Assembly (NCBI RefSeq): GCF_007483665.1
Contig: NZ_VIQO01000038.1
Location: 80,602 to 144,601 of the forward strand
Origin: Catellatospora sichuanensis
Lineage (GTDB): Bacteria > Actinomycetota > Actinomycetes > Mycobacteriales > Micromonosporaceae
Direction: 5' to 3'
Length of the DNA stretch: 64,000 nt
Shown here: positions 45,218 to 53,231 of the stretch, one piece after another
Layout of the letters: each line of letters opens with the position of its first letter
Numbering within the stretch: the first letter of the stretch is position 1
Made by a program: the position numbers and the translations under genes
Notes under the pieces: model-generated
Seen by the model: the letters and a program-made list of their open reading frames with translations, nothing else
The model's database searches: none
What the model was told of the DNA's origin: nothing

Positions 45218-45649
45218 TCAGGACACCGATCCGCGCGGCACCACCCAGCGCGTCTGCAGGCCGGACACCGCGGCTATGTGGTCGAAGTCGGAGTCGTAGT
45301 GCAGCACGATGGCGCCGTAGTGCTCGGCGATCGCCGCGGTCAGGATGTCGGGGCAGCCCGCGGCGCGGTGCTGGCTGCGCCGGGCCAGCATCGCCTGGAT
45401 CTCGCGGGCCCGCCGGGCGATCTCCGGGGTCGGTGGCAGGTCGACGAAGCCGGCCGCACGCAGCGCGGCGGTCCGCGCGTACTCGGCCGGGTTCCGGGCC
45501 GAGTACAGCACTTCGAGGTCGATGACCACGCAGGTGGCCAGCAGCCCGGCCTTGCCGAGCCGGGTCAGCTCGGCGCGCACCGGCTCGTGCTGGACCCGCG
45601 CGATCGCGCTCGTGTCGACCAGGTAGAGCCCGGCGGGGACGCCGGTCAC
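45218..45649 (-). CDS. vapC: PIN-domain toxin VapC
   Basis: A 143-aa type II toxin, a PIN-domain ribonuclease. The four acidic positions are visible in LVDTSAIAR (about residue 12), IDLEVLYSAR (about 45), CPDILTAAIA (about 100) and HYDSDFDHIA (about 118). GTG 45649 overlaps the antitoxin stop (GTGA), which keeps toxin synthesis coupled to antitoxin. The target RNA cannot be predicted. Confidence 0.93.
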   Translation of the reverse strand: MTGVPAGLYLVDTSAIARVQHEPVRAELTRLGKAGLLATCVVIDLEVLYSARNPAEYARTAALRAAGFVDLPPTPEIARRAREIQAMLARRSQHRAAGCPDILTAAIAEHYGAIVLHYDSDFDHIAAVSGLQTRWVVPRGSVS

Positions 45650-45852
45650 CGGCGGGCGCTCGCCCGGACCTCGGGGTCGGCCATGTCGGGACTCCCCCAC
45701 ACCAGCGGGTCGTCGAACACCTCAGCCCGGCGCCGGCGCTCGGCCACGAAGGCCAGCGCGGCGTTCACCGTCTCGACCTTGGTCTTGGTGCCCAGTTCCC
45801 GGGCGGCCGCGTCGAGCTTCTCGTCGTCGATGTCGATGACAGTACGTGACAT
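45646..45852 (-). CDS. vapB: Antitoxin VapB, ribbon-helix-helix
   Basis: A 68-aa antitoxin. Residues 2-45 form a ribbon-helix-helix DNA-binding unit (RTVIDIDDEKLDAAARELGTKTKVETVNAAL), and the acidic C-terminal tail (EVFDDPLVWGSPDM) would wrap the toxin. The ATG forms the edge of an inverted repeat TGATATC-N15-GATATCA, where the VapBC complex probably binds. It lies next to the AGCCG array. Confidence 0.93.
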   Translation of the reverse strand: MSRTVIDIDDEKLDAAARELGTKTKVETVNAALAFVAERRRRAEVFDDPLVWGSPDMADPEVRASARR

Positions 45853-45880
45853 GATATCGAGTATGCGTCTGCAGATATCA
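45852..45880 (-). promoter_or_regulatory. vapBC operator and promoter
   Basis: Inverted repeat with 7-bp arms TGATATC and GATATCA separated by 15 bp, ending at the vapB start codon. A -10-like CATACT lies 7 nt before the ATG, inside the operator, so the transcript is probably leaderless and autorepressed. Confidence 0.6.
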
Positions 45881-45890
45881 AGATCGCCAT

Positions 45891-46020
45891 AGCCGAGCCG
45901 AGCCGAGCCGAGCCGAGCCGAGCCGAGCCGAGCCGAGCCGAGCCGAGCCGAGCCGAGCCGAGCCGAGCCGAGCCGAGCCGAGCCGAGCCGAGCCGAGCCG
46001 AGCCGAGCCGAGCCGAGCCG
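45891..46020. repeat. Pentanucleotide array, 26 perfect AGCCG units
   Basis: An uninterrupted 130-bp array of 26 AGCCG units with no mismatch. It begins about 10 bp upstream of the vapB operator and ends 33 bp past the amidase stop. Both strands are free of stops in all frames. Such perfect arrays change length by slippage, so copy number is expected to vary between isolates. It does not lie inside a recognised gene. Confidence 0.98.
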
Positions 46021-46053
46021 GTGGCGGCGGGTCGGCCGCCACCGGACCTCGGA

Positions 46054-47031
46054 TCAGACCCGGGTCACCCGGATGGCGTCGGCGATGACGTATCCGGTGC
46101 CGTTGGTCCACCGGCTGACGCCCACCTTGTTGGCGTCGCCCGCGGTGAGGTTGAAGGTGCCCAGCACCCGCCACTGACCACCGGTGACCCGCTGGTCGAC
46201 GGTCACGGTCTGGTTGCCGCCACTGGTGACGACCACGTACGGCGCGGCGTTGTTGTAGCCCGGGTCGGCCGGCCACCACGCCTCGACGCGGTAGTTGCCC
46301 GTCTCCGGGATCGCGAACTTGTACCAGGCGGCGTCGCTGGCGGCGACCGGGTTGGCGAACCGGTAGTTCTCCCCGAACCGCTGCCCCGAGAACGCCGAGG
46401 TGCCCCAGTTGGTGCTGGCGGAGAACCGCCCCGCGGTCGTGTTGTCCACGGTGGACGTCCAGCCGCCGGTCGGCGGGTTCATCGCCCGCGCCACGTCGGC
46501 GCGCATCACGTTGAGGTCGATGAACGACGGGTCGATCTTGCCGGTGGTGCTGGTCTCCCGGTGGCCGCGGGCGTAGCTGGAGTCGCGGCCCAGCTGCTTG
46601 AGCACCGCCGCCGTCGCCGCGATCGAGGCGTTGTACTGCGCGGCGGTCATCGCCTGGTCGGTCGCCTGGTCGCCACCGTAGTCGATCTCCCAGCCGATCA
46701 GCATGGTGTTGCCGTCACCGGCCGGGATGGGCCCACTGGCCCGTGCGCTGCCCGCGTGGTTGCAGCGCCCGGCGGAGATGACGTGGAAGACGCCGTGGTA
46801 GTCGACGAGCGCCTGGCACAGCGGCCCGGCGAGGTCGGAGCGGCCGTTGATGCACACGTTCAGCGCCGGGTGGGGGTTGCTGGCGCTGGAGAACGCGGCG
46901 GTGTGGTGCCACAGCACGCCGATCGGGCTGAAGGAGCCGGGGCGCATCCGGTTGCGCCAGTCGCCGTGCTCGACGACCTGCACGCCGGCCGAACGGAGCA
47001 CGTCGGCCAGCCAGGGAATGTTCGCCATCAT
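46054..47031 (-). CDS. N-acetylmuramoyl-L-alanine amidase domain, separated from its signal peptide
   Basis: A 325-aa protein. Residues 1-175 form an Amidase_2/PGRP domain with the zinc-binding histidine pair in VLWHHTAAF (about 41) and later histidines in CNHAGS and ARGHRETS. The second part (about 190-325) is a beta-sandwich of the golvesin C-terminal type (FRFGENYRFANP..., WWPADPGYNNAAPYVV). The ATG overlaps the TGA of an ORF encoding a signal peptide. Adding one G to the GGGGG run at the junction would fuse the two frames. As read here the enzyme itself lacks an export signal. Confidence 0.82.
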   Translation of the reverse strand: MMANIPWLADVLRSAGVQVVEHGDWRNRMRPGSFSPIGVLWHHTAAFSSASNPHPALNVCINGRSDLAGPLCQALVDYHGVFHVISAGRCNHAGSARASGPIPAGDGNTMLIGWEIDYGGDQATDQAMTAAQYNASIAATAAVLKQLGRDSSYARGHRETSTTGKIDPSFIDLNVMRADVARAMNPPTGGWTSTVDNTTAGRFSASTNWGTSAFSGQRFGENYRFANPVAASDAAWYKFAIPETGNYRVEAWWPADPGYNNAAPYVVVTSGGNQTVTVDQRVTGGQWRVLGTFNLTAGDANKVGVSRWTNGTGYVIADAIRVTRV

Positions 47032-47189
47032 GCCCCCTGGATGAGGTCGGCGACGCACTCGGGCGCCGCCGGAGCGGGCTCCTCGGCGGCATGGGCGGGA
47101 CGGGCCACCAGCGCCACGGCGGCGGCGACGAGCGCGGGCACGCCGAGCAGCCGTCGGCGGCGGGCACGCAGGGATCGGATTCTGGTCAC
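47028..47189 (-). pseudogene. Signal-peptide fragment of the amidase, frameshifted
   Basis: A 53-codon ORF starting at GTG 47189 with GAGGAG 4 nt upstream. It encodes a basic N-terminus, a hydrophobic core (LLGVPALVAAAVALVA) and a cleavage site RPAHA, then a short linker and a stop. The TGA overlaps the amidase ATG. The most economical reading is a -1 frameshift in a G run of one original secreted amidase gene. A sequencing error, a real mutation or translational slippage are all possible. Confidence 0.7.
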
Positions 47190-47407
47190 GGCACTCCTCG
47201 GGGGGTGTGGAGGGACACGAGCCCAAGCTCGCGCGCACCTGATCAGACCTCCGTCATGCCTGGCCAGGCGGCGTGACGGCACCATATATCGTCACCGCCG
47301 TCTATGTCGATACCTTGCGACATGCCATCTCTTTGCGAAGTTTTCCTTCACAGTCAAGCCATGCGAATCGCAGGTGTCCGCAATGGAGCCACCGGAACCC
47401 GCGGTGA

Positions 47408-48589
47408 TCAGAAGAAGTCGTGCAACACCGGGACCGGACCCGCGGTCGCGGCCGCGAGGAGACCGTCGGCGACGGCGTCACCGGCCAGCAGACCGGCCCG
47501 GCGCAGCACCGCGGGCGTGGCCGCGCCCGCGTACCAGACGGCCAGTCCGCGTGGCGTGAACCGGGTGCCGCCGGAACCGCCGGGCTCCAGCCGCCCGATA
47601 CCGCCGTCGAGCACCAGCCGCCAGGCGCCCGCGTTCCAGGGACACTCGGGGTCGGCGAGCGCCAGGTCGACCGCACCGCTCAGGTGTCCCGGCCAGCCGC
47701 GGGCCGCGATCGCGGCGGGCGCGTCGACCAGGCGCAGCATCCACGGCTGGCGGCTGTGCTCGGTGACCAGCGTCGTGGGGATCTCCAGCAGTGCCGGGTC
47801 CCCCGCGCCGAGCCGCAGCACGGTCACCGGCGCGACGCTCGCCCAGCCGCCGAACATGGCCAGCAGCGCGCACAGCGCCTCCTGGGTGGCGGCGACCAGG
47901 TCGTGGGCGGTCACCCGGCCGACCGGGTCGCTGTCCGGACCGCGCACCCAGGTCGCGTAGCCGTCGATGGCGCCCTCCGCGTTCACGGCGACGGTGACGC
48001 CGTCGAAGGCGGCCAGCAGCTCCTCGGGCGCGGTGTCGTACAGCAGGCCGGAGCGCTCCATCATGCCGGTACCGGCGCGCGCCCATTCACGGTAGAGACC
48101 CCGCACGGCACGCACGTCGTCGGCGGTCGCCGGGCGGAGCGTGACCCCGGGCCCCGGCCGGACCGCAGCCAGCGCCGACGTGGGCACGCTGAGGTAGGTG
48201 AGCGCGCCGACCTCCTCCCAGCCCAGCCTGCGGTACGGGTACGGAGTGGACGGAAACAGCGCGCTGATCGCCGCGCCCCGGTCGCGGGCGCCGGCCAGCA
48301 GCCGGGTCAGCACCTGGCGCCCCAGTCCCCCGCGGCGGACCTCGGGCGCGACGGCGACGCCGGCCACACCGGCCGTGGGCACGATCCGGCCGCCGAACCA
48401 CTGTCCCTGCGCCCGGTCGACCGCCTTGGCGATCAGCCGGTCGCCGTCGAAGGCGCCCCAGGCGACCCGGCCGGGGGCCGTTCCGAACTTCTCCGGCATC
48501 GCGGTCGCGTGGAAGCCGAACGCGATGCTGCCCAGCCGCCAGGCGGCGGGTCCGTCCTGCTCCTGCAGCTGCCGTACCTCGTAGACCAT
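47408..48589 (-). CDS. Eis-like GNAT acetyltransferase
   Basis: A 393-aa protein of the Eis family, with two GNAT-like domains and a sterol-carrier-like C-terminal part. The acetyl-CoA loop is VAVAPEVRRGGLGRQVL (about 77-93). The chain ends HDFF: in Eis the C-terminal phenylalanine carboxylate acts as the general base, so the catalytic end is preserved. Relatives acetylate aminoglycosides or protein lysines. ATG 48589 follows TAGGAT (48596-48601) by 6 nt with no Shine-Dalgarno. Confidence 0.9.
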   Translation of the reverse strand: MVYEVRQLQEQDGPAAWRLGSIAFGFHATAMPEKFGTAPGRVAWGAFDGDRLIAKAVDRAQGQWFGGRIVPTAGVAGVAVAPEVRRGGLGRQVLTRLLAGARDRGAAISALFPSTPYPYRRLGWEEVGALTYLSVPTSALAAVRPGPGVTLRPATADDVRAVRGLYREWARAGTGMMERSGLLYDTAPEELLAAFDGVTVAVNAEGAIDGYATWVRGPDSDPVGRVTAHDLVAATQEALCALLAMFGGWASVAPVTVLRLGAGDPALLEIPTTLVTEHSRQPWMLRLVDAPAAIAARGWPGHLSGAVDLALADPECPWNAGAWRLVLDGGIGRLEPGGSGGTRFTPRGLAVWYAGAATPAVLRRAGLLAGDAVADGLLAAATAGPVPVLHDFF

Positions 48590-48663
48590 CCGGCCATCCT
48601 AGGTATGCCTCGTGCCGCGGCTGCCGCCCGTGCGCCGACGGCGGATGTGCGAGGCTGTGCCGC

Positions 48664-49053
48664 ATGGCGGTCTTCACCCTGACGCAGCTCGAGCAGGCGG
48701 TCCGCGCCGGCTGGGGCGTCGACACGTGCGCGCCCGAGGATGTGCCCGACTGGCATGCCGGCAACCCCGCGCGCGGTCAGTGCGGCGTCACCGCCCTGGT
48801 GGTGCACGACCTGCTCGGCGGCGACCTGATGTGCGGCGAGGTGCACGTCGGCGGCGTGCGCACCGACCACCACTGGTGGAATCGCCTGTCCGGCGGCCTG
48901 GAACTCGACCTCACCCGCGAGCAGTTCGGTCCCCACGAGACCGTCACGGCCGGCGCGGTCGTCGTACGGCCGGCAACGGTCAACCGGCTCCACGACGAGT
49001 ACGAACTGCTCCGCAGCCGGGTCTTCGCCACCCTGCGCCCGGTCGACGCCTGA
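48664..49053 (+). CDS. YunG-like protein of unknown function
   Basis: A 129-aa cytoplasmic protein. Conserved-looking positions are the Cys in GQCGVTALVVHDLLGG (about 39-54), the His pair in TDHHWWNRL (about 69-77) and the acidic LELDLTREQFG (about 81-91). This Cys-His-Asp order resembles a small transglutaminase-like or papain-like fold, as described for YunG-type proteins. No operon partner. The enzymatic role is inference. Confidence 0.75.
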   Translation: MAVFTLTQLEQAVRAGWGVDTCAPEDVPDWHAGNPARGQCGVTALVVHDLLGGDLMCGEVHVGGVRTDHHWWNRLSGGLELDLTREQFGPHETVTAGAVVVRPATVNRLHDEYELLRSRVFATLRPVDA

Positions 49054-49088
49054 TCCGGGCGGGCCGGTGTAGGGCCGGCCCGCCCGGA
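49054..49088. terminator. Terminator between convergent YunG-like and pectate lyase genes
   Basis: A 14-bp stem (TCCGGGCGGGCCGG and its complement) with a 7-nt loop directly after the stop of the plus-strand gene; it can serve both directions. Confidence 0.85.
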
Positions 49089-49094
49089 CGGATG

Positions 49095-50540
49095 TCAGAC
49101 CGTGATCCGGCCCGCGCCCGCGCCCGCGCTCACACTGGCCTTGACGCCACTGGCGCCGTCCAGGGTGTACGAGTACGGGATGCCCGACACGCTGCCCCCA
49201 CCGCTCTCCGGGGTCCCGGAGCCGGTGAAGTAGTTGTTGCGCTGCACGACCGCGCCGTCGTCGGAGTCGGCGTAGCCGACCAGGGTCGGCTCGTCGACGC
49301 TCTCGAAGTAGTTGCCCTCGACGAGCACGCCCGCGCCCATGGTGGACGCGACGCCGTACTCGTTGCCCCGGTAGTAGTTGTTGTACACGTGCACCGGGTT
49401 GCCGAAGCGCACCCGCGGGTGGCGGGTGCCGGAGCCGTCGAACCAGTTGTGGTGGTAGGTCACCCGCAGGTGGCCGCGGTCCTCACTGGCGTTGTCGTCG
49501 CTGTGGCCGAGCAGCATGGACTTGTCGTGCCCGTAGACCCGGTTCCAGGAGATGGTCACGTAGTCCGAGGCCCGCTTGACGTCGACCGCGCCGTCGTAGC
49601 CGTTGGTGAAGCTGTTGTGGTCGACCCAGACGCGGGTGGAGTACTGGATGTTGATCGCGTCGTCGTTCCAGTCGCGGAACGAGATGTTGCGGATGATGAC
49701 GTTGCTGGCGTTGGAGACGTTCAGGCCGCAGCCCGCGATCGCCGCGCCGGAGTTGCCGAGGATGGTCTTGTTCGACCCGACGGTGATCATGCCGGAGCAG
49801 GAGATCGTGCCGGAGATCCGCACGACCCGCGCGGTGGTGCCGGAGACGGCGCTGGACAGGGCCGAGGAGCTGGTGACCGTGGTCGCCGAGGCGCTGCCGC
49901 CGCCGGTGGTGCCGCCGCCCTGGGTGGCCCAGCCGACGAGCCCGGTCTGCGAACCGCCACCGCCGCCACCACCGCCGCCGCCGGAGCCGACCGCGACCAG
50001 CTGCCAGTGCTGGTTCCAACCGTTGAGGTCGGCGAACTGGCTGATGATTCCGCCGTCGGCGGTGGACCACTCCCACACGTCGAGGGCCTTGCTGCTGTGC
50101 CGGTTGAGGAACTTCACGTAGCCGCTGTCGGTGTCACGGACCGCGAAGTGCTGGCGCGTGGTGCCGTTGTCGGGGTTCTGCACCAGACCGGTGCCGTCGT
50201 TGGCGTTGGGCAGCTCGAGGAACTTGCCGCTCTGGCGCGAACGCAGCTTGTAGTAGCCGCTGCCCGCGTCGACGAACTGCCACTGCTGCTGGTAGCCGTC
50301 GTTGCGGGCCCACTGGACGATCGGGGCGCCGTCGGCGGTGCTGAAGTTGTACAGGTCGACGGCCTTGCCGCTGTGCCGCGACACGATGACGTACCAGGCA
50401 CCGGTGTCGATGGTGACGGCCTGGGCGGGTGCCGCGACGACGGCGCCGACCGCGCCGAGCGCGAGGGTGAGCGCCGCGACGATCGCGGTGCGCAGGCGCC
50501 ATAAGCGGCGGGGTGACGTCCGTGGAGTGGGTTGAGACAT
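49095..50540 (-). CDS. Secreted pectate lyase with ricin-type CBM13
   Basis: A 481-aa exported enzyme. The signal peptide ends APAQA near residue 41. Residues 45-185 form a ricin B-type lectin module with repeated (Q)W units (SGKAVDLYNFSTADGAPIVQW, SSKALDVWEWSTADGGIISQF). A run of ten glycines (about 187-196) links it to a PL1-type pectate lyase domain: VWVDHNSFTNG, SWNRVYGHDKSMLLGHSD and YHHNWFDGSGTRHPRVRFG. These match the Ca-binding aspartates and the catalytic arginine region of Pel enzymes. A LacI-type operator lies 72 bp upstream of the start. Confidence 0.93.
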   Translation of the reverse strand: MSQPTPRTSPRRLWRLRTAIVAALTLALGAVGAVVAAPAQAVTIDTGAWYVIVSRHSGKAVDLYNFSTADGAPIVQWARNDGYQQQWQFVDAGSGYYKLRSRQSGKFLELPNANDGTGLVQNPDNGTTRQHFAVRDTDSGYVKFLNRHSSKALDVWEWSTADGGIISQFADLNGWNQHWQLVAVGSGGGGGGGGGGSQTGLVGWATQGGGTTGGGSASATTVTSSSALSSAVSGTTARVVRISGTISCSGMITVGSNKTILGNSGAAIAGCGLNVSNASNVIIRNISFRDWNDDAINIQYSTRVWVDHNSFTNGYDGAVDVKRASDYVTISWNRVYGHDKSMLLGHSDDNASEDRGHLRVTYHHNWFDGSGTRHPRVRFGNPVHVYNNYYRGNEYGVASTMGAGVLVEGNYFESVDEPTLVGYADSDDGAVVQRNNYFTGSGTPESGGGSVSGIPYSYTLDGASGVKASVSAGAGAGRITV

Positions 50541-50611
50541 CGGATTAACCTCCGGGTGTGGGCACCGCGGTGGCCTGGGCGTGCCGGTCCGCGATGCAGA
50601 TGAGCGGATGC

Positions 50612-50625
50612 GGAAAGCGCTTTCC
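50612..50625 (-). promoter_or_regulatory. LacI-type operator upstream of pectate lyase
   Basis: The perfect palindrome GGAAAGCGCTTTCC with a central CG is the form bound by many LacI-family sugar repressors. It lies 72 bp upstream of the lyase ATG. It suggests induction by plant-derived sugars. No LacI gene is in the window. The rest of the 235-bp gap (50541-50775) shows no other signal. Confidence 0.7.
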
Positions 50626-50775
50626 GATTTCGAAGGTTAGTCGCGGCGTCAAACTATGTCAATCGATATGGCATGCCAGGGTGGGTGTCGACATCGGAAC
50701 CGGTGCCGTCGACCGGGTGCACGCCAGGAATCACCGACGCCACGTTCGGCGGCCCGCGGTGAACGGCCGCCGCGC

Positions 50776-51318
50776 TCAGCCGCGCAGACCCACGCAGTCG
50801 AGCGCCCAGAACACGTCGGAGTAGACGAAGGTGCCGGTCATCCACGGCTCGTACGCCGCCAGCGGATACACCTGGAACGCCGGGTCGGGGATGCGCAGCG
50901 ACGGGGAGCGCAGGTCCATGCCGCCCGCCCGGACGAAGCCGTGCCGCGCGTAATAACCCGGGTCGCCCTCCAGGAAGACCAGGGGCACCCCCTGCCCGTC
51001 GGCGGCGGCCAGCGCCGCGGCGATGAGCCGCCCGCCGAGGCCACGACCCTGATGGTCCGGGTGTACGCCCAGCGGCGACAGGCTGTGGACGTCGACCAGG
51101 CGCGCCGGGGCGTCCAGCCGGCAAGCGCTGAGCAGCACGTGCCCGACGACCCGGTCCTCGTGCGTCGCCACCAGGGAGACCACCGGCAGCGCGGCGGGAG
51201 CGGCGCGCAGCGCCTCGACCAGCGCGGGGACCCGCTCGGCGTCGCCGAAGGCGAGTGTGTGCACCGCGCGCACCGCGACGTGGTCGGCGGCCGTCTCGGC
51301 CCTGATCGCATAGTCCAT
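50776..51318 (-). CDS. GNAT acetyltransferase
   Basis: A 180-aa N-acetyltransferase. The acetyl-CoA binding loop is [18 protein letters not shown] (about 95-112), followed by [17 protein letters not shown], the pattern of the YhbS-like subfamily. ATG 51318 follows TAGGTT (51326-51331) by 7 nt, a leaderless start. It is divergent from the mycothiol-dependent dehydrogenase. The substrate is unknown. Confidence 0.9.
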   Translation of the reverse strand: MDYAIRAETAADHVAVRAVHTLAFGDAERVPALVEALRAAPAALPVVSLVATHEDRVVGHVLLSACRLDAPARLVDVHSLSPLGVHPDHQGRGLGGRLIAAALAAADGQGVPLVFLEGDPGYYARHGFVRAGGMDLRSPSLRIPDPAFQVYPLAAYEPWMTGTFVYSDVFWALDCVGLRG

Positions 51319-51463
51319 GATCGCGAACCTAGGAGCCGGCGCGCGGGACCGCAACGGGTTTCCACCGCGATACGGACGCCCAGGCCGGGGACGAGTTCCC
51401 TGGCGTACGGGAAGCGCACGGGTAACATCCTTGCGTCTGTCCAACGTGCGCAAGGAGGCCACG

Positions 51464-52549
51464 GTGGTGCACGAGGTCCGCGGAGTCGTCGCCCGCTCTA
51501 AGAACGCGCCGGTGAACATCGAAACGGTGCTGGTGCCCGACCCCGGGCCCGGGGAAGCGCTGGTGAGGGTGCAGGCCTGCGGGGTCTGCCACACCGACCT
51601 GCACTACCGGGAGGGCGGCATCAACGACGACTTCCCGTTCCTGCTCGGCCACGAGGCCGCCGGGGTGGTGGAGGCGGTCGGCGCGGGCGTGACCGAGGTG
51701 GCCCCGGGCGACTACGTGGTGCTGAACTGGCGGGCCGTGTGCGGCCAGTGCCGGGCCTGCAAGCGGGGCCGGCCGTGGTACTGCTTCGCCACGCACAACG
51801 CCACGCAGAAGATGACACTGGCCGACGGCACGCCGCTGTCGCCCGCGCTGGGCATCGGCGCGTTCATCGAGAAGACGCTGGTCGCGGCGGGTCAGTGCAC
51901 CAAGGTGGACCCGGCCGCGCCGCCGGAGGTCGCGGGCCTGCTGGGCTGCGGCGCGATGGCCGGCCTGGGCGCGGTGCTGAACACGGGCGCGGTCACCCGC
52001 GGCGACACCGTCGCGGTGATCGGCTGCGGCGGCGTGGGCAACGCGGCGATCGCGGGGGCCCGGCTGGCCGGCGCGACCACGATCATCGGGGTGGACCTCG
52101 ACGAGCGCAAGCTGGCCTGGGCCAAGCAGCTCGGCGCGACGCACACCGTGCACGGCGGGCAGGCCGACGTGGTCGCGGCCATCCGGGAGCTGACCGGCGG
52201 CTTCGGCGCGGACGTGGTGGTCGACGCGGTCGGCCGCCCCGAGACCTACCAGCAGGCTTTCTACGCCCGGGACCTGGCCGGCACGGTGGTGCTGGTGGGC
52301 GTGCCCACCCCGGAGATGAGGCTGGAGCTGCCGCTGCTGGACGTGTTCGGCCGCGGCGGCGCGCTCAAGTCGTCCTGGTACGGCGACTGCCTGCCCTCGC
52401 GCGACTTCCCCACCCTGCTCGGGCTGTACCTGCAGGGGCGGCTCGAGCTGGACGCGTTCGTGTCCGAGCGGATCGGGCTGGACGACGTCGAGGAAGCGTT
52501 CGCCAGGATGGGCCGCGGCGAGGTGCTGCGTTCGGTGGTGATGCTGTGA
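51464..52549 (+). CDS. mscR: S-(hydroxymethyl)mycothiol dehydrogenase
   Basis: A zinc-dependent class III-like alcohol dehydrogenase of 361 aa that oxidises the formaldehyde-mycothiol adduct; the family also reduces S-nitrosomycothiol. The catalytic zinc ligands are in [15 protein letters not shown] (Cys about 37) and [13 protein letters not shown] (His about 61). The structural zinc loop has four cysteines ([15 protein letters not shown]), and NAD binds at [16 protein letters not shown] 51464 has AAGGAGG 5 nt upstream; TAACAT (51422-51427) is the likely -10. It is coupled to a metallo-hydrolase, the usual actinobacterial pairing. Confidence 0.92.
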   Translation: MVHEVRGVVARSKNAPVNIETVLVPDPGPGEALVRVQACGVCHTDLHYREGGINDDFPFLLGHEAAGVVEAVGAGVTEVAPGDYVVLNWRAVCGQCRACKRGRPWYCFATHNATQKMTLADGTPLSPALGIGAFIEKTLVAAGQCTKVDPAAPPEVAGLLGCGAMAGLGAVLNTGAVTRGDTVAVIGCGGVGNAAIAGARLAGATTIIGVDLDERKLAWAKQLGATHTVHGGQADVVAAIRELTGGFGADVVVDAVGRPETYQQAFYARDLAGTVVLVGVPTPEMRLELPLLDVFGRGGALKSSWYGDCLPSRDFPTLLGLYLQGRLELDAFVSERIGLDDVEEAFARMGRGEVLRSVVML

Positions 52550-53181
52550 CGGGGTCCGCGCGCATCGAGCGGGTGGTCACTTCAGGCACGTTCAGCCTGG
52601 ACGGCGGCACGTGGGAGGTCGACAACAACGTCTGGCTCATCGGCAACGACAACGACGTGCTGGTCGTCGACGCGGCACACGACGCGGCCGCGATCATGGC
52701 GGCGGCCGGCGAGCGGCGCGTGGTCGCGATCGTCTGCACGCACGCGCACAACGACCACATCGACGCCGCGCCGGAACTGGCGCGCCTGTCCGGTGCGCCG
52801 ATCATGCTGCACCCCGACGACCGGATGCTGTGGGACATGACCCACCCGGACGTGGCGCCCGACCGGGACCTGACCGACGGCGACTGCCTGACCGTGGCCG
52901 GGGTCGAGCTGTGGGTGCACCACACGCCGGGGCACTCGCCGGGTGCGGTGTGCCTGTACGCGCCGTCGCTGTCGGCGCTGTTCTCCGGGGACACCCTGTT
53001 CCAGGGCGGGCCGGGCGCGACCGGCCGGTCCTACAGCGACTTCGACACGATCATCGGCTCGATCCGCGACCGGCTGCTGACCCTGCCGGCCGACACGGTG
53101 GTGTACACCGGGCACGGGGACACCACCACCATCGGCGCGGAGGCCCCGCACCTCGACGAGTGGCTGGCCCGCGGCCACTGA
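52546..53181 (+). CDS. MBL-fold metallo-hydrolase, mycothiol pathway
   Basis: A 211-aa metallo-beta-lactamase-fold hydrolase with the metal motif THAHNDHID (about 64-72), HTPGHSPGA (about 126-134), SGDTLFQG (about 147-154) and YTGHGD (about 187-192). GTG 52546 overlaps the dehydrogenase stop (GTGA). Its resemblance to glyoxalase II and its pairing with mscR suggest that it hydrolyses the formyl-mycothiol thioester, completing formaldehyde detoxification. That step is inference. A strong terminator follows. Confidence 0.9.
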   Translation: MTGSARIERVVTSGTFSLDGGTWEVDNNVWLIGNDNDVLVVDAAHDAAAIMAAAGERRVVAIVCTHAHNDHIDAAPELARLSGAPIMLHPDDRMLWDMTHPDVAPDRDLTDGDCLTVAGVELWVHHTPGHSPGAVCLYAPSLSALFSGDTLFQGGPGATGRSYSDFDTIIGSIRDRLLTLPADTVVYTGHGDTTTIGAEAPHLDEWLARGH

Positions 53182-53191
53182 GCGACCCGTG

Positions 53192-53227
53192 GCACGGGGC
53201 CCGGCGGTCGCCCGCCGGGCCCCGTGC
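53192..53227. terminator. Strong bidirectional terminator
   Basis: A perfect 16-bp stem (GCACGGGGCCCGGCGG and its complement) with a 4-nt loop between the convergent MBL and CBM2-protease genes. Confidence 0.88.
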
Positions 53228-53231
53228 TCGG

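Noticed and set aside
45891..46020. CRISPR array
   Set aside because: Units are 5 bp with no spacers. It is a simple tandem repeat and no cas genes are nearby.
51739..53181. A 480-codon open frame spanning the dehydrogenase and metallo-hydrolase genes
   Set aside because: Its first 270 codons are the out-of-frame shadow of the dehydrogenase; only the last 211 codons, from GTG 52546, have MBL motifs. It is not a fusion gene.
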